Source: Apium graveolens (lineage: Eukaryota > Streptophyta > Magnoliopsida > Apiales > Apiaceae). From it: a DNA stretch of 64,000 nt. The stretch is taken from contig NC_133649.1 of assembly GCF_009905375.1 (NCBI RefSeq), positions 225,143,275 through 225,207,274 of the forward strand. Direction: 5' to 3'. Below, one piece after another: positions 1-8,979 of this stretch (position 1 is the stretch's first letter; each line of letters begins with the position of its first letter). Made by a program: the position numbers and the translations under genes. The notes beneath the pieces are model-generated. The model worked only from the letters and a program-made list of their open reading frames with translations. It was not told the origin of the DNA and did not search any database.

Positions 1-281
1 TAGCTTTGGAAGTGGGGGTTGTAAATATGATCACTCGGATCGACTCAGAGTTAGTAGTAAACCAAGTCAATGGGGGTTTCCAGGCCCGAGGACCCCGAAC
101 AGAATTATATATGAGATGTGTGCAGCATTTGCTTAGAAAGTTTGGAAGTGCCAAGTTGGAAGGTGTACCAAGAGAAGAAAATAACAATGTGGATGTCTTG
201 GCAAAGATAGGTTCACAAATGGACAGCGTTACGCTAGGACAAATTCCTTTAGGAATCCAAGAAATTCCAAGTATTCCATAA
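1..281 (+). pseudogene. Element A: Tat-lineage gypsy pol, second RNase H domain (partial)
   Basis: This is the 3' part of a Ty3/gypsy pol gene, cut by the left edge of the window. The readable frame from position 6 carries the D-S-E-L-V-V-N-Q block, a V-P-R-E-E-N block and the D-V-L-A-K-I-G-S block. Together these are characteristic of the extra archaeal-type RNase H found between RT/RNase H and integrase in plant Tat-lineage elements (family knowledge). Its role would be removal of the RNA strand during reverse transcription. The frame ends in a stop at 279-281, and the integrase continues in another frame, so a one-base frameshift lies near 277-280. RNase H identity and Tat assignment are fairly secure. 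The domain is non-functional as it stands because the polyprotein is broken. Confidence 0.8.
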
Positions 282-1552
282 ATGAGTGTTTTCAGGTGCA
301 AGAAATCCCACCAGAAACTTGGATGGCACCTATTCACAACTATATTCGGGCAGGGACTTTACCGGAGGACAAACTACAGGCTCGAAGCCTTCGTTATCAG
401 GCTGCAAAGTACGTTGAGTACGATGGGGTGCTATGTAAGAGAGTGTTTAATCAACCATTGGTGCGATGTGTAGATCTGGAGGAAGGAAACTACATTCTTA
501 GAGTGGTACATGAAGGTATTTGTGGCAATCACTCGGGGGGTGGCTCGTTGGCATTGAAAGTCCTCAGACAAGGATATTATTGGCCAACCATGAAAGAAGA
601 TGCTTTCAAGTTTTTTAGGGCATGTGATCATTGCCAGCGATTTACTAACTATTCATACGCCCCAGCAACATCCATCACCTCATTGGAAAGTCCCTGGCCT
701 TTTGCTATGTGGGGAATCGATCTCATCGGAGAACTTCCCAAGGACAAAGGGTGTAAAATACGTCTTTGAAACTATTGACTACTTTACGAAATGGGCAGAA
801 GCTATGCCATTGGCCACAATCACAACTAAGAAGATCAAAGATTTTGTCTTCAATTCAATAGTTTGCAGATTTGGTATCCCATACAAACTCATATCCGACA
901 ATGGGAAGCAATTTGAAAATAAAGAGCTGAGGAAGCTTTGCGAAGACTTGAATATCAAGAAAGATTTCTCCGCAGTCTATCACCCGCAAAGTAATGGCCA
1001 GACAGAGGCCATCAACAAAATCATTAAACATACTTTGAAGGCCAAGCTGCAGAAAAGAAAGGAGATTGGCCATAGCAAATTTCAATGGTCCTTTGGTCTT
1101 ATAACACAACTCCAAGGTCTACTACGGGCGAATCCCATTTTATGTTAACCTACGGGTATGAAGCTATGATTCCCGTGGAAGTGGGAGCTGGATCGCTATG
1201 AAGGGATTTGTTCATTGAGGAAGATGCAGAAGTCAGTCAAAGGCTCCACTTGGATTTTCTGGACGAAGCTAGAATGAATTCTCAGTTAAAGCTTGCTGTA
1301 TTTCAGCAGAGAATTGCAAGATATTTCAATAAGAAGGTGAAGTATGTGCCCTATAAGGTGGGATATCTTGTGTTGCGAAAAAACATGTTGAATACTAAAA
1401 TAGCTCAGCATGGGGTGCTTGGAGCTAATTTGGAAAGAACATACAAGGTTAAGGCTCAACTTTGGAAGGGGACTTATCACTTGGAAGACTTGGATGGCAA
1501 GCTCATCCCCCGAGCATGGAACGCAGAGAACTTGCGAAAGTATTATCATTAG
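282..1552 (+). pseudogene. Element A: Tat-lineage integrase, frameshifted
   Basis: Integrase of the same gypsy element, which would insert the DNA copy into the chromosome. An N-terminal segment (from about 296) holds the H-x-H/C-x-x-C zinc-binding region, with C-D-H-C near 632. The catalytic core follows, with the first Asp in a G-I-D-L-I context near 718, the second in I-S-D-N-G near 895 and the Glu in H-P-Q-S-N-G-Q-T-E near 985-1011. The C-terminal part (1208-1552) ends in the W-N-A-E-N-L-R-K-Y-Y motif typical of Tat elements. Three frames are needed: shifts near 750 and 1120, and an in-frame TGA just before 1208. It is a dead copy. Domain order and end motif make the call secure. Confidence 0.88.
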
Positions 1553-2383
1553 GGTACGGCCTTGGCCCCCTCGTTTCTATGATTAATTTTTATGTAATAG
1601 ACTAGTAGCAAATAAATTCCTCCTAGCCTAGGGGGTATATGTATGACTACGAACCTTGGAGCTAGCTGAAGTATAAAATTTTCAACTTATTTCCCCACAG
1701 AGAATAGTAGCCATGGGACTGGTATAATTTTCACACTAGAGCGTAGTATCAATAAAATGAAAAAGTTGCTTCAGGTGTTTGTTTGTTAATACTCTCAAAA
1801 CTAGGGTGCACCCTGTCATGGGAGTACTTTAAAAGTAAAGGAAAATTTATTTATACTACACAAGCTATGTCCATAATGTGACACGACAGTTGAATTCCAT
1901 GAAGGGACGCGCCCTCTACATCAGGAGTTGCAAAAACTCCCAATTAAAACAAATGCTAAGACCAGAGGCGCGCCCAAAGGGAAGGCGCGCCACGATCAAT
2001 TTGTCTTGAAAATATAGTTTTACAAAAGAAAGATGGACTACAATGGTAGGGCTTGTTATTAATTTAACTTCGAAAAATAATACGTCAAGATATCAAGATT
2101 ATATTTAAATAAGAAAAGTACGTGGTTATCATAACAAAACATTTGCAGAATAAGAAAAATAAACACAGGGAAAAATTTCTCTTGAAAATGCTTCCTACAC
2201 AAGAATGGTAAAGAAATTATTACTTTTAGACTAAATATTTATCATCTATGACAGTTAGTGCACGCCTTGAGAAAAAATAGATCTAAAAAATCATAATATG
2301 GGCATGCCCTAATTGAAGAGGCACCCCAACACCTATAGGATTCCTAACAAAATTCTATGGGCAAATAATATGAAGTACTCCTT
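1553..2383 (+). other. Element A: non-coding region downstream of pol
   Basis: There is no credible gene between the integrase stop and the antisense gene. The stretch is AT-rich but carries isolated GC-rich words of the GGCGCGCC family near 1903-1915, 1965-1974 and 1983-1991, with weaker forms near 2263 and 2302. Plant Tat elements commonly have a long spacer here before an accessory ORF and the 3' LTR. Confidence 0.7.
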
Positions 2384-5300
2384 TCAAAGAATAACCTGGG
2401 AAAAGTTACATAGAAAAGGAAGACGCACCCTGTGTTTTAGGTTTTGATAATGGAAGTACCAGATATTTAACACATAACAAAACAATTGATAAAAATAAGT
2501 ATCAGTTAAGATCAAAGGGAAAGTACCAGGAAATATAGTCATACAACTTTGCACAACATATTCTTTCTTGAACTCTGCCATTTCAGCAACCTTCTCTTCC
2601 CCAAACTTCTCAAAGGTGTATCCAGGGCCGTTGGCCACGAACCCAACCCTATAGAAATGGAAGCCATTGGTAAAAGCCTCATCAGTAGCCTCCCACTTCT
2701 CATCAGGCCATCCATCTTTTTGCTGCCCTTCAAGGTATTCGATCCTCAGATTTGCTTCTCCCAGCTCAGTATAAAGAGAGGTAGCCTTTTTGTTAGAAAT
2801 CTCGAGTTGAAAAGTTAGGTTAACCACCTCATCTTTAAGAAAAGAGATTTCAGAATCCTTGGCTTTGATGTCCTTAGCATGGAGAAAGTCTTTGTCCTTT
2901 AGAGTATTCTGTAAAATGTTATTGTCACCCTGCAGCCTTTCATGGCGCGCCCTCTCCTCTAAAAGCTTATCCACCACTTGATTGGAATGGATGAATAATT
3001 GGCAAGAAGCCTTAATAGAAGCCCTGGTGGCATCCTCCAAGCTCATGGCTTGCCATTGCTCCACCTCTTCATCTATGACATGGAGGGAACCCAAAGGACC
3101 AAGGCAATTTAAAGCAGCAGAGGATTCTGAAGGCGCGCCATCTGTCCTTGGCCTTTTGGATGTGCCCTATTTCTCAGTCAGGTAAATGATTGGCCTTTTC
3201 GGGACAGGGATACGTTGAGGAACAGATGCTGGGATGGGAGTGGATGTTCGGGCCTTGGAAGCATCTTTCTTTGACTTGGCCTTAGGTTTATCGCCAGTAC
3301 TTGCTTCGAATAATTTAGGGATCTTGGGAGGAGCCATTTCTGCATAAAATATATGAAGAATATTAATAAACCTAGATGAAAGGCGCACCCAGACTTTGGG
3401 ACGCGCCCAAATGATATCAAGTCTGTTAATGAAGGTGCAAAATATATGATATGCAGAAGACAGTAGGTAAAAGTAAATACCAATGCGAAGCTAATGAAGT
3501 ACAAATGCACAATATACAAGTAAAGTGACAGTAAGATCAAATATAGACAGGAGGGTGCGCTTTCCAAAACAGTATCATTATCCAAACCTAAGAGGGGTTC
3601 ACTTTGAGTGGTGTCTTCATGTTCTTCATCTTCTTCCTCATCACTGTCAATTTCTACAACTCGAGTAAGGGGGACACCCTTACTAAACTCTGTGTATTTA
3701 TGTTTGGTCCCAACACGATCAGATAGAATACCAACTCGTATTAAATTAGACTCAGTGACGAGCGTCTTCAAATTCCACCTTTCCGTAACAATCTTAAGAA
3801 TGGCCTCCGCCCTTTCTTTTGGTGCGCCCTCCAGATCCCACATGATGGGCTTGTATGATAATAAATATATAATATACTTTGAGAACAAAGGAATAAAAAT
3901 GAAATAAGAAAAATAAGTAGGGCGCACCTTTACTTGGATCTATATTGAATTGAATCCTGACTCTGGGAACATCATATAAGTAGAAGAAGTTTTCCTTCCA
4001 TCCTTTGTCATGGCTAACTTTCCCTGATGAGAAGCTTTTCTTGTTGTGCTGTTTGTCCACAACCAAGTAGTAGTAGCCATGGTCAGACTTCCTAAGGATG
4101 AAAAAGTGACTGACTTCTTCCATAGTAGGTGCAGGGAATCTTAAGCTAATTAAACATGATGTATAAAGCTAAGACAAGCTTATAACTGTTGGGGGATAGT
4201 TGAAGAGGATCTAGGTCATATAGTTTAATCACATCCCTCAAGTAGGGATGGAAAGGCGCGCCCACACCTAAAGAAACCAGCTTTGGGCTGGTAACCATCC
4301 TTGGAATTCTGAAATTCCTGCCATAGTTGAAGAGATGGGGGTGCATCATGCTTCGAGGGCGCACCCATATCCCCTTCATATCATAGTACTCCATTAACCA
4401 TCCCAATTATTCATCCAAGCAAGTAGCCAAGAGCCCCATGCAGAATAGCTTCCCTTGTTCCTTTCTGAAACGCTTCTTCACAACCTCTGTGCAGATTTCG
4501 TACTTACTCCAATCAAAGTCTAGCTCACTATCAGAAACTTCCCAATGCTCAAAAGGAATGGGAGAAGGAATAGGAGAATTAGAGAACTGATAAGTGTCTT
4601 CATCAAAAAAGTTTGACTCATCCTTGAGCTCGAGAGACCCTTCACCAGACGCGCCCTCCAAATTAGGAGAAGAAGGTGCGCCCTGAGTTGGCTGAGGAGA
4701 TAGACTTGGGTATATTGATTTGTAGAAGACTTTAGATGGACATGCGCCAACATTAACTCCAGTCTCTGTGCTCCTATATCTGCCTGCGTTTAAAGACTCC
4801 AACCAATCATTATCATCCAATTATGTCTCAATGGGAGCATGAGATCTCTCTTTTGGGACTAATTTTTGTTTACCACATCTGTGAGATATAGGGATATTGT
4901 CCATAGACGAGCTGTTTGAGGAATCTGCAATCAAGTTGCCTTCTTTGGAATCTCGAACAAGGCGTGCCACCCGGCTTAGAAACTCAGGAGTATGGTGGGC
5001 GTTTGGAAGTTGGGGTTTAAAGTAAATGTTAGGAGGAGAATAGATTCCAAGGTTCGAGAGGAATTCATTGAAAGAGTGAAAAGGAGAAGATGCGCCCTCG
5101 TCTTCCAGCTGCCAAAAGAAAGCAAAAATCATTGAGGGTGCGTCCAATTCAAAAAAAGGAGAAGAAAATATGAAAAGCAAATAGTAGAAGGCATGTATTG
5201 GGAAGATAACGCGCCCCATTCAAAAAATTATAAAGTAGGCTAACAAGCATCTATCCTATCAATTTATAAGGTGCGCCTTGCGCTAAAAAGGCGCACCCTA

Positions 5301-5443
5301 AAAGGATTGTGTCTATTGCAGCACAGAAAAAGAGTTACTTAAAAGGAAAAGCGCGCCCTATAAAGGAAAGGCGCGTCTTAAGTCATGTTTTATACCTAAG
5401 ATCCAACATCCCTATTAAAGGATAAATGGGATGGCACGCCCTA
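1903..5443. repeat. Dispersed GGCGCGCC / GGTGCGCCC word family of element A (left part)
   Basis: More than twenty copies of an 8-10 bp GC-rich word (GGCGCGCC, GGTGCGCCC, GACGCGCCC, reverse GGGCGCACC) are scattered over this AT-rich element. Examples lie near 1907, 1967, 1985, 2944, 3131, 3381, 3399, 3554, 3822, 3920, 4254, 4359, 4649, 4675, 5090, 5210, 5270, 5290, 5350 and 5372. They occur in the post-pol spacer, in exons and introns of the antisense gene and in its leader. The same word recurs in the right part of the element, including its LTR. Confidence 0.85.
2384..5219 (-). pseudogene. Element A: antisense, intron-containing accessory ORF (gypsy-type transposon protein, PF04195-like)
   Basis: A gene running opposite to pol. 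Read from 5219 leftwards it has a low-complexity N-terminal part (5219-4407) and a conserved block (4406-4146) with G-A-P-F-H-P-Y and Q-L-S-P-N-S-Y motifs. Next come a W-K-E-N-F-F-Y segment (4123-3930), an acidic stretch, a Lys/Pro-rich segment starting M-A-P-P-K (3350) and a long coiled coil (3094-2680). This layout resembles the 'putative gypsy type transposon' family reported as antisense accessory ORFs in Tat elements. Introns are likely: a GTGCGCCC donor near 3928 with an acceptor ending CATACAAG near 3849, and an acceptor TTTATGCAG near 3343. In-frame stops occur near 4820, 4407 and 3168, and a frameshift near 4135. The function of the family is unknown to me. Confidence 0.72.
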
Positions 5444-5485
5444 AACTATTGGCAAGCCTTAAAACAGATACCGTGATATACGCAC
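5220..5485 (-). other. Element A: leader of the antisense gene, left of the copia insertion
   Basis: Non-coding stretch upstream of the antisense accessory ORF. It is dense in GGCGCGCC-type words (about 5270-5300, 5348-5380, 5433). It is interrupted at 5485/18565 by element B, which separates this leader from its probable promoter at 18958-18965. Confidence 0.6.
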
Positions 5486-5566
5486 TGTTGTGTATATGTT
5501 GTGTACTTGATGATTTCATGAACAAAACACCTTAGTAGATTTTACCTAGTGAAATAATGTAGCACT

Positions 5567-5917
5567 CGACGAATAAGATTTATAGTCCCGACGGATGACT
5601 CATTATAGTCCCGACGGATGATGACTTATTATCCATCGAGTGAGTAGCTTATGTAACAATAAGTCTGTAGCACATTTCTGCATTCACCATTGTGTAGATT
5701 CTATAAGTAGTATTCAAGTCATGTTGACTTTAACTAGATATGCAGAATAGGTTGATTAATTGTACATATATGATGTCTTGTAATTCTGCATAAATGAAAT
5801 GAAGTCAAGTGCCAGTTTGCTACCCGACGGATAACCTACAATGAAGTCGACGGATGATCAAATAGACAACCTGACGGATGTTCAATAACTCGACGGATGA
5901 TCATGAACCCGACGGAT
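5567..5917 (+). repeat. CGACGGAT word array in element B 5' LTR
   Basis: Copies at 5567 (one change), 5589, 5612, 5825, 5848, 5872 (one change), 5891 and 5910, plus an inverted near-copy at 5631. Spacings inside the second cluster are 23, 24, 19 and 19 bp. The word at 5612 and the inverted copy at 5631 can pair as a short hairpin. Confidence 0.85.
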
Positions 5918-6150
5918 AAAGAATTCAAATATCAGTTGACAGTGACAACACAGTCACATGCATCGAGTGGATGCAAATGGAATGTGTGGTAGCCTATTCA
6001 ACTGGTTTTTCGAGAACAAATAAGCATTAGCATTTCCATGCTATTATGAAGATATTCAAAGATGTTGGAATAGAGTAATGGAGTAGCATTGTAATAGACT
6101 AGATAGTTTTTGTTTTATTATCTTGTCTTATTACTTTGTAATCTTGGTGA

Positions 6151-6158
6151 TATATAAA
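6151..6158 (+). promoter_or_regulatory. TATA box in element B 5' LTR
   Basis: TATATAAA in the context GGTGATATATAAACCAAGTAG. The same context is conserved in the 3' LTR (18183-18190) and in the related element H (62980-62987). It is the likely start of the genomic transcript about 30 bp downstream. Confidence 0.7.
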
Positions 6159-6535
6159 CCAAGTAGCAGCAACTAAGACACTATCGATCTAAGCAAGAAA
6201 GCAGAGAAACATTTGTAAGCAGGATTCTTAGCATTTCTCTGTAGTCTTAGAAGTTTAATTGTTGTAAGCAGCTGTGAGCATTTCTGCACACAGAGTTTTC
6301 TCGATATATAATATATATCTCTGGTGGAATCATTCAAATTCACCAGAAAGTTTTTAAAGACTCTTGTTTTTAATTACTTGTGTCTTGATTCACTTAAGTT
6401 TTTATTCCGCATTGTGCTAATCAATACACTTATATTTATATTTGAGTTAGAACATTTTATTTCAAGAAAAATTTTCAAGAATTCCATTCAACCCCCCTTC
6501 TGTAATTCTTGTCATATTGTTAAGGGACTAACAAT

Positions 6536-6547
6536 TGGTATCAGAGC
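6536..6547 (+). other. Primer binding site of element B (initiator-Met tRNA)
   Basis: TGGTATCAGAGC, complementary to the 3' end of plant initiator-Met tRNA, two bases after the 5' LTR. It primes minus-strand DNA synthesis. Confidence 0.92.
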
Positions 6548-6594
6548 AAGCTCTTAACTTACAAAGAGTTTAAAGATCAAAACAATACAGCAAG

Positions 6595-7860
6595 ATGAAC
6601 AAGAAGGATGTTGGAGTCCAGATCCCTTTTCTGGATAAAGATAATTACCATCATTGGAAGGTAAAGATGCATCTTCATTTGCTTTCTCAAGATGAGGCAT
6701 ATGTTGACTGCATAGAAAGAGGCCCTCATGTTCCAATGAGAGCAGCAACAGGAAACGAGCCATCAGTCCCCAAGCCAAGGCATGAATGGTCTGATCCTGA
6801 CATTGAACAAGTCAGGAAGGATAAAAAGGCCATGAACATCCTATTTAATGGAGTTGATGGAGATATGTTTGACAACATTATCAACTGCAAAACTGCCAAG
6901 GATGTTTGGGATACAATACAGATAATTTGTGATGGCACTGAGCAAGTTAGAGAAAACAAGATGCAGCTCTTGATTCAGCAATATGAGCATTTTCACAATG
7001 AAGAAAGTGAGTCTCTTACTGACATTTTTAGTAGATTTCAAAAACTACTAAATGCTCTAAAATTGCATGAAAGGGTCTATCAGACAAAAGACTCCAATCT
7101 GAAATTCCTTAGATCTCTTCCAAAGGAATGGAAACCAATGACAGTCTCATTAAGAAACTCACAGGATTATAAGGAGTTTACTTTGAAGAGACTGTATGGC
7201 ATCCTGAAAACCTATGAGCTTGAAATAGAGCAGGATGAAAGGATGGGGAGAGGAAAGAAGAAAGGAGGATCCATTCCACTAGTTGCTGAGTTGGAAAAGG
7301 AGAAGGAAGTGAAGATGGAAGCTGTTGAATCAACTTCAAGGGTCTATGAGAACAAGGGCAAGGGGCTTGCAGTAGAAAGTGAAGATTCTTTGAGCCAAGA
7401 TGACATGGAAGACATTGATGAACACCTAGCATTTCTTTCCAGGAGATTTGACAAGCTCAAGTTCAAGAAGAACTTTAGAGCATCCAAGCCAAATAGAAAT
7501 ATGGTGGATAAATCAAAATTCAAATGTTTCAAATGTGGCTTGGCATGGCATTTTGCTAGTGAGTCTAGGAAGTCAGATTCCAGTAAGAAAAAGTTTGAGC
7601 CAGTGGATTATAAGCAAAAATATTTTGAGTTGCTCAAACAAAAGGAAAGGGCTTTCATAACTCAAGAAAATGACTGGGCAGCAGATGGTCTGGATGAAGA
7701 TGAAGATGTCAGCTATGTCAATCTAGCCTTAATGGCCAAGTCTGATGAGACAGAAACAAGCTCTTCAAGTAATCAGGTAATTACTACAAACCTTGCACAT
7801 TTTTCTAAAGCTGAGTGTAATGATGCCATAAATGACATGTCTACAGAGTTATATCATTAA
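6595..7860 (+). CDS. gag: Element B gag, N-terminal part (capsid-like, degenerate zinc knuckle)
   Basis: This 421-residue frame opens 47 bp after the primer site. It has the copia gag fold signature: D-N-Y-H-H-W-K near residue 21, E-Q-V-R-E-N-K-M near 118, and L-R-S-L-P-K-E-W-K-P-M near 169. A zinc-knuckle-like C-F-K-C-G sequence near residue 310 has Ser in place of its last Cys, so this knuckle is damaged or divergent. Its role would be forming the cytoplasmic particle that packages element RNA. The frame stops at 7858-7860. The continuing gag sequence resumes in another frame at about 7892, so a frameshift or small indel separates them. The start ATG is equivalent to the one used in element H, which has a longer N terminus. 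Confidence 0.85.
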   Translation: MNKKDVGVQIPFLDKDNYHHWKVKMHLHLLSQDEAYVDCIERGPHVPMRAATGNEPSVPKPRHEWSDPDIEQVRKDKKAMNILFNGVDGDMFDNIINCKTAKDVWDTIQIICDGTEQVRENKMQLLIQQYEHFHNEESESLTDIFSRFQKLLNALKLHERVYQTKDSNLKFLRSLPKEWKPMTVSLRNSQDYKEFTLKRLYGILKTYELEIEQDERMGRGKKKGGSIPLVAELEKEKEVKMEAVESTSRVYENKGKGLAVESEDSLSQDDMEDIDEHLAFLSRRFDKLKFKKNFRASKPNRNMVDKSKFKCFKCGLAWHFASESRKSDSSKKKFEPVDYKQKYFELLKQKERAFITQENDWAADGLDEDEDVSYVNLALMAKSDETETSSSSNQVITTNLAHFSKAECNDAINDMSTELYH

Positions 7861-7891
7861 GAAAATGCTAAAATAAAAAAACAATTTATTT

Positions 7892-8965
7892 TTGAGTGAG
7901 AAAAATAATGTGCTTGAGTTTCAGTTTATTGATTTTGAAAAATTAAGAATTGAGTGTAAAATTGCCAAGGAGGAATTAATTGAGTCCTTGAAGAAAGAGG
8001 AAATTTTAAAGAAGCAGCTCGAGCGTGAACAAGAGGTGATTAAAGCTTGGAAAACATCCAGGGATGTCCATGCTCAAATCACCAAAGTTCAAGGAATTGA
8101 GTCTTTCTGTGATGAAGCCTGGAAAAAGAACAAAGAGAAACTAGAACCAAATTTGGTAGATGGAGTGCTTACAGATGTAGACTCGATGGATGATGAGGAT
8201 CATCCGTCGGATAACAAAAAGTGTTATCCGTCGAATGATGAAAATCCTCATCCGTCGGCTGTGAGCAAGCCTATCAGTAAAGCCAAACTTGTTAAGCTGA
8301 ATGAGAAGTATGGGTCTGTTTCCAAGAACTTTGTTTCAGGAGAAATGAGTCAAGTTAAGAAAGGGAAAAAGGCTAATGTTGGTCACATGACTGTCAAACA
8401 GTTAAGTGACAAACTTGAAAAGATTCAGGTAAAAACAGAGACCAAAAAGAAAAACAATAGGAATGGTAAAGTAGGGATTAACAAACACAATAACTACACA
8501 CCTGATAAATATGCTCCTAGAAAAATATGTGTCAAGTGTGGTAGTGTAAATCATTTGTCTGTTAATTGCAAATCTGCCATGCCTACTTCCATGTCTGTGC
8601 AACCTCAATTTCCTAACATGAATGCCATGCCTCCCATGCCTGTTAATGTTATGTCTACACAGAACATGAATGCACAGTTTGCTAATATGCCATTTGCACC
8701 TAATTCTTATTATGCTGCATATAGTATGCTACAAATGCCATTTAGCATGCCTTACTGGAACAACATGTTTACACATAGCATGCCATTTCCTGTTAGTCAT
8801 AATATGCATGATAATTTTGTTGCAATGAATGGGTTGAAAGGCCCAACTCAAATGACTAAGGATGAATGTGAAATTCCCAAGTCAAATGAGATAAAGCCTA
8901 AGAAACAGAAAAAGAAAGCTAACAAGGCAGGACCCAAGGAAACTTGGGTACCAAAATTAACTTGA
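7892..8965 (+). CDS. gag: Element B gag, C-terminal part (coiled coil and second zinc knuckle)
   Basis: This 357-residue continuation of gag is in a different frame from the first part. Residues about 8-50 form a charged coiled coil (Glu/Lys/Leu-rich). Around residue 105-120 three HPS/YPS codon groups correspond to the ATCCGTCG word at 8202, 8226 and 8250, exactly 24 bp apart. An intact zinc knuckle C-V-K-C-G-S-V-N-H-L-S-V-N-C lies near residue 213. A Met/Pro/Asn-rich region follows to about residue 310. The frame ends just before the protease frame at 8980, in a different phase, so pol expression would need frameshifting or separate translation. Confidence 0.8.
   Translation: MSEKNNVLEFQFIDFEKLRIECKIAKEELIESLKKEEILKKQLEREQEVIKAWKTSRDVHAQITKVQGIESFCDEAWKKNKEKLEPNLVDGVLTDVDSMDDEDHPSDNKKCYPSNDENPHPSAVSKPISKAKLVKLNEKYGSVSKNFVSGEMSQVKKGKKANVGHMTVKQLSDKLEKIQVKTETKKKNNRNGKVGINKHNNYTPDKYAPRKICVKCGSVNHLSVNCKSAMPTSMSVQPQFPNMNAMPPMPVNVMSTQNMNAQFANMPFAPNSYYAAYSMLQMPFSMPYWNNMFTHSMPFPVSHNMHDNFVAMNGLKGPTQMTKDECEIPKSNEIKPKKQKKKANKAGPKETWVPKLT
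8202..8257 (+). repeat. 24-bp-spaced ATCCGTCG words in element B gag
   Basis: Copies start at 8202, 8226 and 8250, spaced exactly 24 bp, all read as x-P-S codons. An inverted relative (CGATGGAT) lies at 8184. Confidence 0.85.
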
Positions 8966-8979
8966 TTTTATTTTGATGT

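Larger units (their letters stand above)
5486..6533 (+). repeat. Element B 5' LTR
   Basis: Begins TGTTG and ends GGGACTAACA. It matches the 3' LTR at 17520-18564 almost throughout; most visible differences are C/T or G/A changes. It contains a TATA box (6151-6158) and an array of CGACGGAT words at 5567-5917. Confidence 0.93.

Noticed and set aside
6535..6550. tRNA gene fragment
   Set aside because: Only the 12-base primer binding site complementary to initiator-Met tRNA is present; no tRNA body.
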